This document shows positions 8,709 to 16,929 of a DNA stretch of 64,000 nt, piece by piece. Both the position numbers and the translations under genes were made by a program. The notes beneath the pieces are model-generated. The model saw nothing but the letters and a program-made list of their open reading frames with translations. It did no database searches and was not told where the DNA came from. The number at the start of each line of letters is the position of its first letter. The stretch's first letter is position 1. This stretch comes from Occallatibacter gabretensis (GTDB lineage Bacteria; Acidobacteriota; Terriglobia; Terriglobales; Acidobacteriaceae): assembly GCF_001449115.1 (NCBI RefSeq), contig NZ_LAIJ01000012.1, forward strand, positions 570,765-634,764, given 5' to 3'.

Positions 8709-11276
8709 TTACGCGTTGCGCAGCGCAACCATCGGCTCCACTCCCGCCGCACGGCGCGCCGGCACCACTGTAGCCACCAGCGCAGCCAGAGCAAGCAGCA
8801 CCGTTGAAGCTGCCAGCATGGCCGGATCCCACGGCTGCACACCAAATAGTTGATCCTTCATCAGCTTTCCAGCCAGAACTGCCAACGGAATCCCCACCCC
8901 CAGGCCGATGCCTACCTGCCAGAACGCGCCGCGCAGCACCATCCTGATCACATTTCCGCGATCCGCTCCAAGAGCCATGCGCAAGCCGATCTCGTTCGTG
9001 CGCTGCTCCACCGCGTAAGCCATCACGCCATAAAGCCCAACCGCTGCCAGCGTAAGCCCCAGCGCGCCAAAGAGAGTCGTCAGCGTGGCAATCATATTCT
9101 GCTGTTGAAAATCACCGCTGATGACTTCGCTGTATGGAGTCACATCATTCACCACAAGCGTGGGATCAACGCTCGCGATCGCTTTACGTACCTGCTGCTC
9201 CATTCCCCGTGGAGCGCCAGGTGCCCAGATGACGATGTTGTATAGAAAATGAGAATGCTTCTCGCCGTCTAAAAAGATTGGATCGTCATACGACGTTACT
9301 GTCTGTGTCTCTGACACCCAGAACATGGGCCCGACAGGCTCCTTGAAATCCCATGTCATATAACGTATGTCTCTCACCACACCGACAATCTCATAGGTAG
9401 AGGCATACTTGATCCGGTCCAAACCGAAGTGCTTCCCAATCGGGCTCTGATCTTTAAAGAAGTGCTTGGCGAATGACTCGTTGACCACGGCAACATTGAG
9501 CGTACTTGCGGTGTCATCTTCAGTGATAGGTCGGCCCAGCACCATCTTCGCGCCAATCGTATCGAAGAATCCCGGCATCACGCGCGCCCAGCCTGCGCTC
9601 GTATCTTCCTTGGGGTTGGGTTCCGGCCTGCCCTGAATGCGAATCCCTTCGTTCCAGCTATCGCCGCTCATCGGCGCATAAAGCACGGGCGCAGCCATTC
9701 GCACTCCGGGAATCTGCTTCAGGCTGTCATCGATCTTGCGGTACATCAGCTCCATCTGCTCCGGCTTATAGTTGCCCAGAGTAGGATTGATCGATGCAAT
9801 ATAGCGCCCTTGCGTCTCGAAGCCGAAGTCCTGATGCTCCAGGTTTCGCAGGCTCTCCGCAAGCAATGCAGCAGCCGAGAGCAGCACCACCGACATTCCC
9901 ACCTGCGCAATGACAAGCGATTTCTGAGCCCAGGAGCGGCCTCCGCCCACCGAACGATTCGCACCCCGAAGAGCCTCCACTGGATCTGCATGTGAGGTGA
10001 TCCAGGCCGGAGCCGTTCCGAAGAGAATTCCCGTCACAATGGAGATGCCCAGCGTAAAGAGCAATACTGGCCAGGATGGCGAAGAACTGACCGGAACATA
10101 GTTATGTCCTCCTCCAACCTCGAAGGCCAGATACAAAATCAGCCGCGTTCCCGCATTTGCTACAGCAATTCCCAGCGCGCCGCCAATGATCGCCAGCAAC
10201 ACGCTTTCCACCAGGGCCTTGCGCACCAGCAGAATCCGCGAAGCTCCCATCGCAACACGTATTGATATCTGCGCGCGTTCTTTTAGTCCCCGCGCCAGCA
10301 TTAGGTTTGCCAGGTTGCCACAGGCCACCAGCAGCACGCATCCGGCGGCAATCAAAAGCAGCTTGAGACTGCTCTCGTATTCATCCCGCATGACCGCCAC
10401 GCCCGCTCCGCCGGGAATCAGATGCAGCGTCTGCTTCTGCCAGAGCTGCTTTTCGCCCGGCTCCATATCGGACACATGGCTCGCCAGCCAGTCGTGGAAC
10501 TCCACACGCAGCTTGGCTTCGAGCGCCTGCGGATTCGTGCCTGGTCGAACTCTGCCCAGAATGTCCAGATAATTTCCATTCGCTCGCTTGAGTCGCGAGA
10601 CATCTCCACCGAGAACCTGCTCGGCTGTGATGGGAATCCAGAAGTCCGGCATGCCCCAGCCTGCCAGCTTTGCTCCATAAAATCCCGGCGGCGTCACGCC
10701 GATGACGGTAAACGGATGTCCGTTGAACTGGAAACTTCCCCCAACTACAGAAGGATCGGAAGCAAACTTCGTTTGCCAGGTTCTGTAGCTCATCACTGCA
10801 ACCGGGAGCGCGCCAAACTGATCGTCAGCGTCGGTCATCAACCGGCCTGCCCACGGCTGTATGCCCAGTGTGCGGAAGAAATTTCCTGAGATCTCCTGCC
10901 CGTTATATGTATCTGCCTGCGCCTGCGACCCCGCACGTCTCACACCAAGCGGAGAATTACCCGCCTGCAGCGCTGCCAGGTCTGCGAACTCCGGCGTATG
11001 CTCGCGGAAATGTTTATATGCCTCCCACGAGAAAAGCGAAAAGTTGCCGTCGTCGCCCTGCGTATACCCGCCCCAGTTGCAGCAGCGAATCTTGTCGCCG
11101 ATACGCCAGAGCTCATCCGGCTTAGTCACTGGCAATGACTTGAGCATCACCTGATGCACCAGCGTGAAAATAGCCGTCGTCGCGCCAATGCCTAGCGCCA
11201 AGGTGATCACGACCGTTGCAGTAAACCCAGGTGCCTTCCGCAGTTGTCGCATCGCATCGCGCAGGTCAGCCAGCAT
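8709..11276 (-). CDS. Long MacB/FtsX-type ABC transporter permease (acidobacterial orphan type)
   Basis: About 855 residues from ATG 11276, which follows TTGAGGAG by 7 bases; a TTG at 11291 lies inside that site. The order is an N-terminal helix (ATVVITLALGIGATTAIFTLVHQV), a first MacB periplasmic core domain, a block of three helices of FtsX type (about 275-420), then a second core domain and second FtsX block ending VVPARRAAGVEPMVALRNA. This duplicated layout without its own ATPase is the acidobacterial orphan-permease pattern. MacB-like proteins act as mechanotransmission pumps rather than channel-type transporters. No ATPase gene is adjacent. It lies 211 bases downstream of the HEAT-repeat genes. 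Confidence 0.88.
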   Translation of the reverse strand: MLADLRDAMRQLRKAPGFTATVVITLALGIGATTAIFTLVHQVMLKSLPVTKPDELWRIGDKIRCCNWGGYTQGDDGNFSLFSWEAYKHFREHTPEFADLAALQAGNSPLGVRRAGSQAQADTYNGQEISGNFFRTLGIQPWAGRLMTDADDQFGALPVAVMSYRTWQTKFASDPSVVGGSFQFNGHPFTVIGVTPPGFYGAKLAGWGMPDFWIPITAEQVLGGDVSRLKRANGNYLDILGRVRPGTNPQALEAKLRVEFHDWLASHVSDMEPGEKQLWQKQTLHLIPGGAGVAVMRDEYESSLKLLLIAAGCVLLVACGNLANLMLARGLKERAQISIRVAMGASRILLVRKALVESVLLAIIGGALGIAVANAGTRLILYLAFEVGGGHNYVPVSSSPSWPVLLFTLGISIVTGILFGTAPAWITSHADPVEALRGANRSVGGGRSWAQKSLVIAQVGMSVVLLSAAALLAESLRNLEHQDFGFETQGRYIASINPTLGNYKPEQMELMYRKIDDSLKQIPGVRMAAPVLYAPMSGDSWNEGIRIQGRPEPNPKEDTSAGWARVMPGFFDTIGAKMVLGRPITEDDTASTLNVAVVNESFAKHFFKDQSPIGKHFGLDRIKYASTYEIVGVVRDIRYMTWDFKEPVGPMFWVSETQTVTSYDDPIFLDGEKHSHFLYNIVIWAPGAPRGMEQQVRKAIASVDPTLVVNDVTPYSEVISGDFQQQNMIATLTTLFGALGLTLAAVGLYGVMAYAVEQRTNEIGLRMALGADRGNVIRMVLRGAFWQVGIGLGVGIPLAVLAGKLMKDQLFGVQPWDPAMLAASTVLLALAALVATVVPARRAAGVEPMVALRNA

Positions 11277-11397
11277 TCGCTTTCTCCTCAAACAACTTTC
11301 AAAGCAGACTTCGGGAACTACGAAAGCAAGGCAATTGCCGTTCCCTGAATCTATTTCGCGGTCAAAAGACAGGGTTTATTGAGGCACGCTGCCATCC

Positions 11398-11439
11398 CTC
11401 TGTCCGAAATCAACTTTGCATGTACGAAATCGGACAGAG
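11398..11439. promoter_or_regulatory. Inverted repeat upstream of the permease gene
   Basis: A perfect 10-bp inverted repeat, CTCTGTCCGA at 11398-11407 and TCGGACAGAG at 11430-11439, with a 22-base spacer lies about 120 bases upstream of the permease start. GAAATC occurs at the inner edge of the left arm and again just before the right arm. It could be an operator or the end of the upstream HEAT-repeat transcript; nothing decides between these. Confidence 0.4.
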
Positions 11440-11487
11440 ACAGAACATGAGGTGACAGAAGATAACTAACCTGGAAGAGGCTCGGTC

Positions 11488-12552
11488 TTAGTGCTCAAGA
11501 ATCTTTTCAAAGTACGCCAGCGCTCGCGGATCATGCGTCTGCCCAAGCCAGAAGATTGCTTCCTTGCGAACCGCAGGATTGGAATTGGTCTGCGCCACCT
11601 GCAGCAGCTCCGGTACTGCCTGATCCTTCGGCAGCTGGCTCAGCGCAAACACAGCCTTCTTCTTCACTGCAACCTCAGGATCGTTCGCTACTGCATCTTT
11701 TAAAGTGCCGATGGCCTTCGCCCCCGCCTTTTGTCCTACCCAGAAAATCGCCTCTTCACGAACGCGTGTATCGGAATCAGACTTCGCCATCCGGATCATG
11801 TCGTCAATCGCTGCAGGATCGTGATTTACCGATAAATCGAAGGCCAGCTTGTTGCGGAACTCCGGATCGCCATCGCTCGTCAGCTTCTCCAGGGCCAGCA
11901 GTCCATCGTGTCCACGCTCCGCGCCCAGCCAGAACGCCGCTTTCTCCCGCAGCCACATCGGATTCGACGAAGACGCGAATCCAGCAAGCACCGTCGTCGC
12001 CTTACCGGACTCATGCATGGCAATCGTCGCCAACGCCTGATCCGTGAGCCTCTTGTTATTCTCCCCAGTCACCAGGCTCGCAAGCCACGCAACGCTCTCC
12101 TCCGCGCCAATCCCCGTCAGCCATGTGAACGACAAGCCTCCGGCATCCAGCCCGCAACCAGTGCCGACAAAACGAAACCTGTCGATCGCACCATGATCAA
12201 TCCGTATCAAAACGTCAATCTTCGTCACCGGCGCATTTTCCGCGCTGGAAGACCGGTACACGTTCTCGGAACCTTCTAGTTGATAAACACCGCAGCATCC
12301 ATCGTCCATCCCCGATCGCGTGTCGCCTGAACATGAAGAGAAATGAGATCCCGTGAGAGCTGCCACTTCATAGCCAAGCCAGAGCGGTCCATTTTCATGC
12401 TGAAATCGCCCTACCGTCGCGGACAATGCTCCGCCGGCCTGCTCCGTGTGAAACTGCGCGTTCACTACCTTCGGTGCCTGCTGCGCTGCCGCCATTACGG
12501 ACACGCCGAGCACGGTCGCCAAAAACCAGTTCTGTCTCAAATTCTGTCTCAT
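11488..12552 (-). CDS. Secreted HEAT-repeat protein
   Basis: A 354-residue protein with a signal peptide (cleavage near VMAAAQQ) and a GAGGAG site before ATG 12552. Residues about 35-165 form an unassigned domain with several Cys (CSGDTRSGMDDGCCGVYQL). From about 175 onward there are 30-residue HEAT/PBS-lyase-like repeats (AREEAIFWVGQKAG, VRKEAIFWLGQTHD). It is the last gene of the sigma/anti-sigma operon, 14 bases after another HEAT protein, so it is probably part of the envelope response that the sigma factor controls. The molecular partner is unknown. Confidence 0.72.
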   Translation of the reverse strand: MRQNLRQNWFLATVLGVSVMAAAQQAPKVVNAQFHTEQAGGALSATVGRFQHENGPLWLGYEVAALTGSHFSSCSGDTRSGMDDGCCGVYQLEGSENVYRSSSAENAPVTKIDVLIRIDHGAIDRFRFVGTGCGLDAGGLSFTWLTGIGAEESVAWLASLVTGENNKRLTDQALATIAMHESGKATTVLAGFASSSNPMWLREKAAFWLGAERGHDGLLALEKLTSDGDPEFRNKLAFDLSVNHDPAAIDDMIRMAKSDSDTRVREEAIFWVGQKAGAKAIGTLKDAVANDPEVAVKKKAVFALSQLPKDQAVPELLQVAQTNSNPAVRKEAIFWLGQTHDPRALAYFEKILEH

Positions 12553-12566
12553 GGGACTCCTCTCTA

Positions 12567-13817
12567 CTACTTGTTGAGAATCTCCAGCATGTAATCCGTA
12601 GCTTCCTGGCTATGGATCAAGCTCAACTGCTGCACCAGGTACTGCTTCATGTTCATGTCTTTTTCCGCGCGTGCCAGCGCCACCAGATCGTGTGCATCAT
12701 TGGCCAGAAACAACGCCTGCGCGGCAGCTTTTTTCGTTTCCGCATCGGAGTTCTTCTGGTAGATAGCCACCAGCGCCGGAGCCACAGACATCCCGCCGGA
12801 GATCCCAAGATTGCGGATTGCCTTACGCCGCAACTCCGCATCCTGTTCCGACTGCGAAATCTCAGACAGCGCTGCCACGCCATCGTGACCGCTCGCAATC
12901 AGCGCATTAATAATGTCCGCCTTGGTTTCTGCATTGCTCGTCGCTCGATACAGCCCCTGCAGATCCTGTACAGCGCCCATCGCTCCCAGCGTACGAACTG
13001 CCGTCTTCGCCAGGTCAGGGTTCGTCTCCTGGCGCGCCGCCTCCAGCACCTTCGACGGATCTCCTGTGATGAGATACGCCTGCAGAATCGCCTTCTTCAC
13101 CCGCGCATCGCTCGTCTGCTTGTAGAGATTCGCCAACATTTCATTTGCGCGCTTTCCCTGCGCAGCCGCAATCGTCTGAATCGCATGGATCTGCAGCTCT
13201 GGTCCCGATTGGCCTTGAGCCACCTTGCTGATCACCGCCTCGGCCTGCGGCGAGTGGCTCTCCGCCAGCACAAACAGCGCGCGTTTCTTCAGCTCTTCCG
13301 ATTGATTGCCCGCCAGAATCTTCTCAAGTATCGGCACTGCCTGCGCCGGGTCCTGCTCCATCAGCGCATTCACCGCCAGCAATTTGAGATTCTGGTCCGG
13401 CTCCCCCTGCGGTGACACCGGCTCGCCGCTCTTGCCGCGAATCTCAATCTCCAGTGCGCCGCACTCCTCAATCCACCGGCTCTTCGGATACAGCTTGCGC
13501 AGTTCTCCGCACGTGCTCAGCGCATTCGCCGATTGCCCTTCCTTGTTCTCCGCATACGCCTTCCAGTAGAGCGCACCTTCCGCATGCTCGCCATGCATCT
13601 TCACCACGCGATCAAACAAGCCCACCGCATCCTGCCAACGGCTCTCGTTCACCGCGCGCGTCCCATCGGCATACAGACTCGCTTCGTCTGCACTCCCCGC
13701 ACCCGCAGTCACCCAGCTCAATACAGGCGAATACCCCGGCTCAGCCGCGAGCAGATGCCACGGCGCAACCGTAAACGCTGCTGCGAAAAAAATAACTACT
13801 GCCCTTTTTGCTTTCAT
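12567..13817 (-). CDS. Secreted TPR/HEAT-repeat protein
   Basis: A 416-residue protein with a signal peptide (residues 1-24). Residues about 40-120 look like TPR helices (ADGTRAVNESRWQDAVGLFDRVVKMHGEHAEGALYWKAYAENKEG). Residues 135-400 contain eight or so HEAT-like repeats. The start codon overlaps the stop of the anti-sigma gene (TAATG), which indicates translational coupling. With the following gene it makes a pair of secreted solenoid proteins dedicated to this operon. The function is not known. Confidence 0.72.
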   Translation of the reverse strand: MKAKRAVVIFFAAAFTVAPWHLLAAEPGYSPVLSWVTAGAGSADEASLYADGTRAVNESRWQDAVGLFDRVVKMHGEHAEGALYWKAYAENKEGQSANALSTCGELRKLYPKSRWIEECGALEIEIRGKSGEPVSPQGEPDQNLKLLAVNALMEQDPAQAVPILEKILAGNQSEELKKRALFVLAESHSPQAEAVISKVAQGQSGPELQIHAIQTIAAAQGKRANEMLANLYKQTSDARVKKAILQAYLITGDPSKVLEAARQETNPDLAKTAVRTLGAMGAVQDLQGLYRATSNAETKADIINALIASGHDGVAALSEISQSEQDAELRRKAIRNLGISGGMSVAPALVAIYQKNSDAETKKAAAQALFLANDAHDLVALARAEKDMNMKQYLVQQLSLIHSQEATDYMLEILNK

Positions 13818-14590
13818 TAGATCGATGCTCCTCTTCCCGAATTCGTCTTGTTGCCCTGATCCGTCGTCCGTGTTTTCAGCACACGAATCTCGAACAAAAT
13901 TCCCTGCGTATTCATCTCGCTGCGCACCCGTTGCAGATCTTCGGCCGTTAAATTCGGATCGTTCGCAATCTCTGCCAGCACGCCTTCCAGCCGGTCCAAC
14001 GCACCCGCCAGCGCAGGGTCTTTCGCATGTTTCGCCGTCGTGCGATACAGCCGATTCGACACCAGCAACTCTCGCGCCTCCGACTGCAGCTGTGCATTCT
14101 CCACGTGATCCTGCGAATCCGCATGCTCCAGCGCCACCAGCAACCGCTCCGTCCTGTCCAGGTGGTCCGTCAACACCACAACCACTGTCGGCTGCGTTGT
14201 CTGCGGATTCTTATTACCCGCAGAGTTCTCCGTCTTCGCCGTAATCCGCTCCCAATAACGCCCGCCTGCAAAAGCAACGGCCAGCAGCATCGCACAGCCC
14301 AGCGCCAGCGTCGCAGCCTTCCACCCAGTCCATCCAGACAAGCTCCATCCAAACCATCCACGCGCCTTCTTCTCGTAAGGAATCAGCCGCGGCTCAAGCG
14401 CCTGCCACACTCGCTCGCCATACTGCGCGTCTTTCGCAGGAACCACTACCGGACTCATCGCGTCCAGGCTCTGCGTCAGCTCCGCATACTGAGCCGCACA
14501 CTCCCGGCAAGCCTTCACATGCGCCGACGCATCACCTTCACCCTCGCCGTAATACAACTCAACCATCGCTTCTTCGCTCAAGTGCTTCAT
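13817..14590 (-). CDS. Anti-sigma factor, zinc-finger type
   Basis: A 257-residue protein with an N-terminal zf-HC2-like motif (HVKACREC, residues 24-31) as in ZAS-type anti-sigma factors. A membrane helix at about 93-112 (ATLALGCAMLLAVAFAGG) and a periplasmic coiled-coil-like tail follow. It overlaps the end of the sigma gene by 4 bases. It should hold the ECF sigma factor at the inner membrane until a signal is sensed outside. The periplasmic part has no recognised sensor domain. Confidence 0.8.
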   Translation of the reverse strand: MKHLSEEAMVELYYGEGEGDASAHVKACRECAAQYAELTQSLDAMSPVVVPAKDAQYGERVWQALEPRLIPYEKKARGWFGWSLSGWTGWKAATLALGCAMLLAVAFAGGRYWERITAKTENSAGNKNPQTTQPTVVVVLTDHLDRTERLLVALEHADSQDHVENAQLQSEARELLVSNRLYRTTAKHAKDPALAGALDRLEGVLAEIANDPNLTAEDLQRVRSEMNTQGILFEIRVLKTRTTDQGNKTNSGRGASI

Positions 14591-15159
14591 GCCATCCCCC
14601 GCAGCGGCGCAAGCTCTCGCCGCAACTTCTGCACTGCGCGAAACACCGCATTCTTCGCCGCATTCGGCGCAATCCCCAACACTTCTGCAATCTCGCTCAC
14701 CGATCGATCCTCATGATGCCGCAGCACAAACGCGGTCTTCTCCGTCGGCGTCAGCCGCTGCATCGCTCTCTCCTGCACTGCGCTGATCTCGCGGCTCAGT
14801 AGCGCCCGCTCCGGGTCTGCGTCCTGCGTCTCCACCTGTACCGTCTTCTCTTCCGGATCGCTCTCGTCGCCCGCTCGATACTCAGCCTCAATACCCGGCC
14901 GCTTGATCCGATCCAGCGCGCAATTCACAGCAATCCGGTACACCCACGTCCCGAAACTCGCACGCTGCTGAAAGCTCTCCAGCCGCTGATACCCGCGCAA
15001 AAACGCCTCTTGCACAATCTCCTCCGCATCGGCTTCATTGCCCATCATGCGGAACGCCACTCGAAACACACTTCCACTGTGAGCGTGCACCAGCGCACCG
15101 TACGCTTCCTTGTCTCCGGCCAGCACCGCCCGGACAATCGAGTGATCGTTCTCTTGCAT
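14587..15159 (-). CDS. RNA polymerase ECF sigma factor (RpoE-like)
   Basis: A 190-residue sigma-70-family protein. Region 2 covers about 10-82 (VFRVAFRMMGNEADAEEIVQEAFLRGYQRLESFQQRASF and GTWVYRIAVNCALD). A 40-residue acidic linker follows, then region 4 at about 130-182 (QRLTPTEKTAFVLRHHEDRSVSEIAEVLGIAPNAAKNAVFRAVQKLR). It is first in a four-gene operon with its anti-sigma factor and two HEAT-repeat proteins. I did not find a confident autoregulated promoter. Confidence 0.92.
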   Translation of the reverse strand: MQENDHSIVRAVLAGDKEAYGALVHAHSGSVFRVAFRMMGNEADAEEIVQEAFLRGYQRLESFQQRASFGTWVYRIAVNCALDRIKRPGIEAEYRAGDESDPEEKTVQVETQDADPERALLSREISAVQERAMQRLTPTEKTAFVLRHHEDRSVSEIAEVLGIAPNAAKNAVFRAVQKLRRELAPLRGMA

Positions 15160-15218
15160 TCAGCGCCTTAGACAGAGAATCCGTTTCGCGGTTAGGAGAT
15201 TATTTTCCTCCCACTCCG

Positions 15219-16013
15219 TCAAGCCTTCGAGACCCGTTCCACCCAGGCTTTCGGAGTAAACCCAAACATCCTGCGAAATGCCGCAACAAACGCGCTCGGC
15301 TGGTTGTAGCCCACTGAAAAAGCAACCTGCTTCACAGAGTCACCCGCCAGCAGAAGCTCCACAGCTCTGGTCAATCGCGCCTGCCGCCGCCATGAATCCA
15401 CATCCACACCAACATCCTTGCTGAAAAGCCTCTGTAGCGTTCTGGCACTCACGCCAACTTCGCCGCACAGCGTCTCAAGCGAAGGCGACTGAGGCAGACT
15501 ATCCAAAATCCGCATCGCCACAGCCAGCGCACGCGACTCCCGAGGCAGTCTTGTCTCAGTAGGAATCGGAGTCGCCCGCCCTATGTGCAGAACCGTCAGA
15601 TCGCGCAACGCGCAATGCTCATGCATCCGCAAACGCAGTTTGCCAATCCGCACTGTCTCCACAACCAGCTCTCTCAAGAGAGGAGACACGGACAATACAG
15701 CGCAACTCGAGTCCGCTCGTTGAACCAGACCAGGGCGGAGGTAGAGCGTCCGCATGGAAACCACAGCAGGCATGCGAATGCGATGGCGCACGCGAGCAGG
15801 AACCCAAAGAGCAAAGCTCGGCGGAATCAGCCACAGGCTCTGGTCAGAATGGACTTCCATCACGCCACGCGTCGCGTAAATAAACTGATCGGAGCCATGC
15901 GCATGTTCCGGAATCAGAAAACCCGAGGGATACTCATAAGCCAGCGTGGCAATCGAAACACCGCGCCCAGGATCAAAATCTCGAATAATGTGCCCCTGTC
16001 GCATAAACGACAT
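15219..16013 (-). CDS. AraC-family transcriptional regulator
   Basis: A 264-residue regulator. The N-terminal cupin (about 20-95, PEHAHGSDQFIYATRGVMEVHSDQSLWLIPP) is of the small-ligand-binding type. The C-terminal double helix-turn-helix (about 165-258) has ARTLQRLF and the conserved ending VAFSVGYNQPSAFVAAFRRMFGFTPKAW. It is divergent from the VOC gene with 56 bases between start codons, so it may control that gene. A palindrome covers its own start region. An in-frame ATG three codons downstream is an alternative start. Confidence 0.88.
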   Translation of the reverse strand: MSFMRQGHIIRDFDPGRGVSIATLAYEYPSGFLIPEHAHGSDQFIYATRGVMEVHSDQSLWLIPPSFALWVPARVRHRIRMPAVVSMRTLYLRPGLVQRADSSCAVLSVSPLLRELVVETVRIGKLRLRMHEHCALRDLTVLHIGRATPIPTETRLPRESRALAVAMRILDSLPQSPSLETLCGEVGVSARTLQRLFSKDVGVDVDSWRRQARLTRAVELLLAGDSVKQVAFSVGYNQPSAFVAAFRRMFGFTPKAWVERVSKA

Positions 16014-16022
16014 CTTATGTCG
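16008..16022. promoter_or_regulatory. Palindrome at the araC-type start codon
   Basis: CGACAT, three bases, ATGTCG forms a perfect 6-bp-arm palindrome that includes the start codon of the AraC-type gene and faces the divergent VOC gene. It is a candidate operator for autoregulation. Short palindromes arise by chance, so confidence is low. Confidence 0.3.
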
Positions 16023-16069
16023 TAATAACTAGCTTGCGCCACAACCCGTGATCGGTGGAATATCGATTC

Positions 16070-16480
16070 ATGACCAAAACGATGGCGTTAGCTAAATACA
16101 AAATCATCGCGTTTGCCACAATCGTCGACGTCGAGCGGGCAAAGCACTTCTATCGCGATACGCTGGGATTGACGCTTGTCAGCGAAGAGCCACCGTTTGC
16201 GCTGGTCTTCGACGCAAACGGCATCATGATCCGCCTAGGAATGGCGAAAGAACTGCCCAAGGCGCACGGAACGGTCCTCGGCTGGCAGGTTTCTGAGATT
16301 GAAGTCGCAGCGCGTGACCTCATTGCCTGCGGCATACAGTTCGAGCGATTTGAAGGCCTCAAACAGGACGAGCAAGGAATCTGGACCTCGCCAACCGGCG
16401 CAAGGGTCGCATGGTTTCGAGACCCGGACGGAAATATCCTAAGCATCTCCGAACATCCGGAAACTGAAACCACTCCATAA
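16070..16480 (+). CDS. VOC (glyoxalase/bleomycin-resistance fold) protein
   Basis: About 136 residues from ATG 16070; an in-frame GTG at 16055 and ATG at 16082 are alternatives. It shows the VOC fold: FATIVDVERAKHFYRDTLGLTLVSEEPPFALVFDANG in the first half and GIWTSPTGARVAWFRDPDGNILSISEH in the second, the latter with the usual metal-ligand Glu position replaced by a typical PDGN turn. Members range from dioxygenases to metal-free binding proteins, so no reaction is assigned. It is divergent from an AraC regulator. Confidence 0.75.
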   Translation: MTKTMALAKYKIIAFATIVDVERAKHFYRDTLGLTLVSEEPPFALVFDANGIMIRLGMAKELPKAHGTVLGWQVSEIEVAARDLIACGIQFERFEGLKQDEQGIWTSPTGARVAWFRDPDGNILSISEHPETETTP

Positions 16481-16526
16481 AGCTCTTCTGAGCTTGCATT
16501 CAAAACAATTCAGAATCTCCTGTTGC

Positions 16527-16562
16527 TTTCCAAAAGGAAACATGGCATTATTCCTGTTGGAA
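16527..16562. promoter_or_regulatory. Twin palindromes upstream of the PadR gene
   Basis: Two copies of TTCC-N4-GGAA occur 23 bases apart centre to centre: TTTCC AAAA GGAAA at 16527-16540 and TTCC TGTT GGAA at 16551-16562. The second ends 20 bases before the PadR start codon. Spacing of about two helical turns and the position suggest a dimer-pair operator for the PadR-type repressor that follows. Confidence 0.55.
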
Positions 16563-16581
16563 ACCTAGAGGTCGATTCGCA

Positions 16582-16929
16582 ATGAAGGAAAAGCCCGATG
16601 TTCTGCAAGGAACACTCGCACTAATGGTCCTCAAAACATTGGACCTCCTTGGGCCGCAGCACGGCTACGGTATCGCCCGGCGCATCGAGCAGATCAGCGG
16701 AGATATTCTGGCCGTGAATCAGGGCACGCTGTACCCCTTGCTGCTCAAGCTCGAGCATGAAGGCTCCATCGCTTCCGAATGGGGCGCATCGGACAACAAT
16801 CGCCGCGCGCGCTTCTATAGCCTTACCGGAGCCGGCCGCAAGCAGCTGAAGGCTGAAACCCGCGATTGGGAACAAACCGCGGCAATCATCGCACGCTTCT
16901 TCAATGTCAAAGCGGAGGATCTCTCATGA
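16582..16929 (+). CDS. PadR-family transcriptional regulator
   Basis: A 115-residue winged-helix protein with the family signature: VLQGTLALMVLKTLDLLGPQHGYGIARRIEQIS at 8-40, GTLYPLLLKLEHEGSIASEW at 48-67 and RARFYSLTGAGRKQL. PadR proteins repress efflux or resistance genes and release DNA on binding a phenolic or drug-like ligand. Its stop overlaps the start of the long permease (ATGA), an arrangement common in acidobacteria, so it most likely regulates that permease and itself. Confidence 0.9.
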   Translation: MKEKPDVLQGTLALMVLKTLDLLGPQHGYGIARRIEQISGDILAVNQGTLYPLLLKLEHEGSIASEWGASDNNRRARFYSLTGAGRKQLKAETRDWEQTAAIIARFFNVKAEDLS

